From the NCBI GenBank assembly GCA_024707405.1, contig JANPZU010000006.1:1-53163 (forward strand): 53,163 nt of DNA, given 5' to 3'. Both the position numbers and the translations under genes were made by a program. This DNA is from Luteimonas sp. GTDB lineage: Bacteria; Pseudomonadota; Gammaproteobacteria; Xanthomonadales; Xanthomonadaceae. The notes under the pieces are model-generated. The model saw only the letters and a list, made by a program, of their open reading frames with translations. It made no database searches and had not been told where the DNA came from. The stretch's first letter is position 1. Each line of letters starts with the position of its first letter. This document shows, piece by piece, positions 53,031-53,163 of the stretch.

Positions 53031-53163
53031 ATGAGCAAACGACACGAATCCACGGTCTGCGCGCGCCGACGTTGCGCACTCGCCCTGGCGGTTGCAGTCG
53101 CGCTGCCGTTGGTGCCGGCATGGGCGCAGGAGGCCGCGGGGGATCCGCCGGCCGAGGAACGCG
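53031..53163 (+). CDS. Exported protein, N-terminal part only
   Basis: The frame starts at ATG 53031, 25 bp after the TonB receptor, and runs off the window end. The visible 44 residues are a signal peptide (RRRCALALAVAVALPLVPAWAQ) and a short acidic/proline stretch. GGAAGA lies about 10 nt upstream. It is probably cotranscribed with the receptor. No function can be assigned. Confidence 0.7.
   Translation, partial: MSKRHESTVCARRRCALALAVAVALPLVPAWAQEAAGDPPAEER

Noticed and set aside
1..53163. CRISPR arrays, tRNA/rRNA genes, insertion sequences, attachment sites, prophage
   Set aside because: No regularly spaced repeats, cloverleaf sequences, transposase motifs or integrase motifs were seen on either strand.

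Overview
The window is high-GC DNA whose genes are tightly packed, many with ATGA or GTGA start/stop overlaps. Its gene content points to the Xanthomonadaceae (Lysobacteraceae; a Luteimonas-, Lysobacter- or Xanthomonas-like organism). The main clues are a copL-copA-copB copper operon of the Xanthomonas type, a xylan gene cluster with TGGTAGCGCTACCA-type operators (close to the xyl-box described in Xanthomonas), and many TonB receptors and lipoproteins. The genus is inferred. I saw no tRNA, rRNA, CRISPR array, insertion sequence or phage gene.

Layout. (1) 0.1-13.4 kb: xylan and glucuronoxylan use. It holds a LacI-type repressor, a GH67 alpha-glucuronidase, a sialate/acetyl-xylan esterase-type protein, a lipoprotein GH43, an SMP-30 lactonase, a GH10 endoxylanase, a GPH-type sugar symporter, a cytoplasmic GH43 and an aldose 1-epimerase. 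Two perfect 14-bp dyads lie between the divergent xylanase and symporter genes. Xylan is cut outside or at the outer membrane, deacetylated and stripped of glucuronate, and the oligomers are imported, split and mutarotated inside. (2) 13.4-18.5 kb: copper resistance. It holds a DUF411 protein, an EF-hand protein, copB, copA and copL, then a divergent MerR-type metal regulator. (3) 18.5-29.4 kb: a probable MerR regulon. It holds a siderophore-type TonB receptor, an SbmA/YddA-like ABC protein, a copper P1B-ATPase, a CopZ-like chaperone, a PLP cysteine-synthase-like enzyme and oligopeptidase A. Four promoters with the same architecture (near-consensus -35, 20-bp spacer carrying a conserved dyad, TA-start -10) lie in front of the regulator, the receptor leader, the ATPase and the oligopeptidase. 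This is the most interesting part of the window. The leader in front of the receptor can also encode very short cysteine-containing peptides.

(4) 29.4-38.7 kb: an FAD oxidoreductase, a glycine-zipper membrane protein, a terminal oxidase operon (Cu_A lipoprotein subunit II, fused subunits I+III, two small membrane proteins), a HemJ/CopD-like protein, a CtaG-like assembly protein, a membrane protein and a PQQ-type aldose dehydrogenase. (5) 38.8-47.6 kb, minus strand: one nine-gene operon with a carboxyltransferase, a biotin carrier protein, a complete oligopeptide-type ABC importer, a MaoC-like hydratase and an SDR. There is no biotin carboxylase and no regulator in it. (6) 48.1-53.2 kb, plus strand: two exported SxxK serine hydrolases, a large TonB-dependent receptor and the start of another exported protein cut by the window end. 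All functions come from motif recognition only; no database search was possible.
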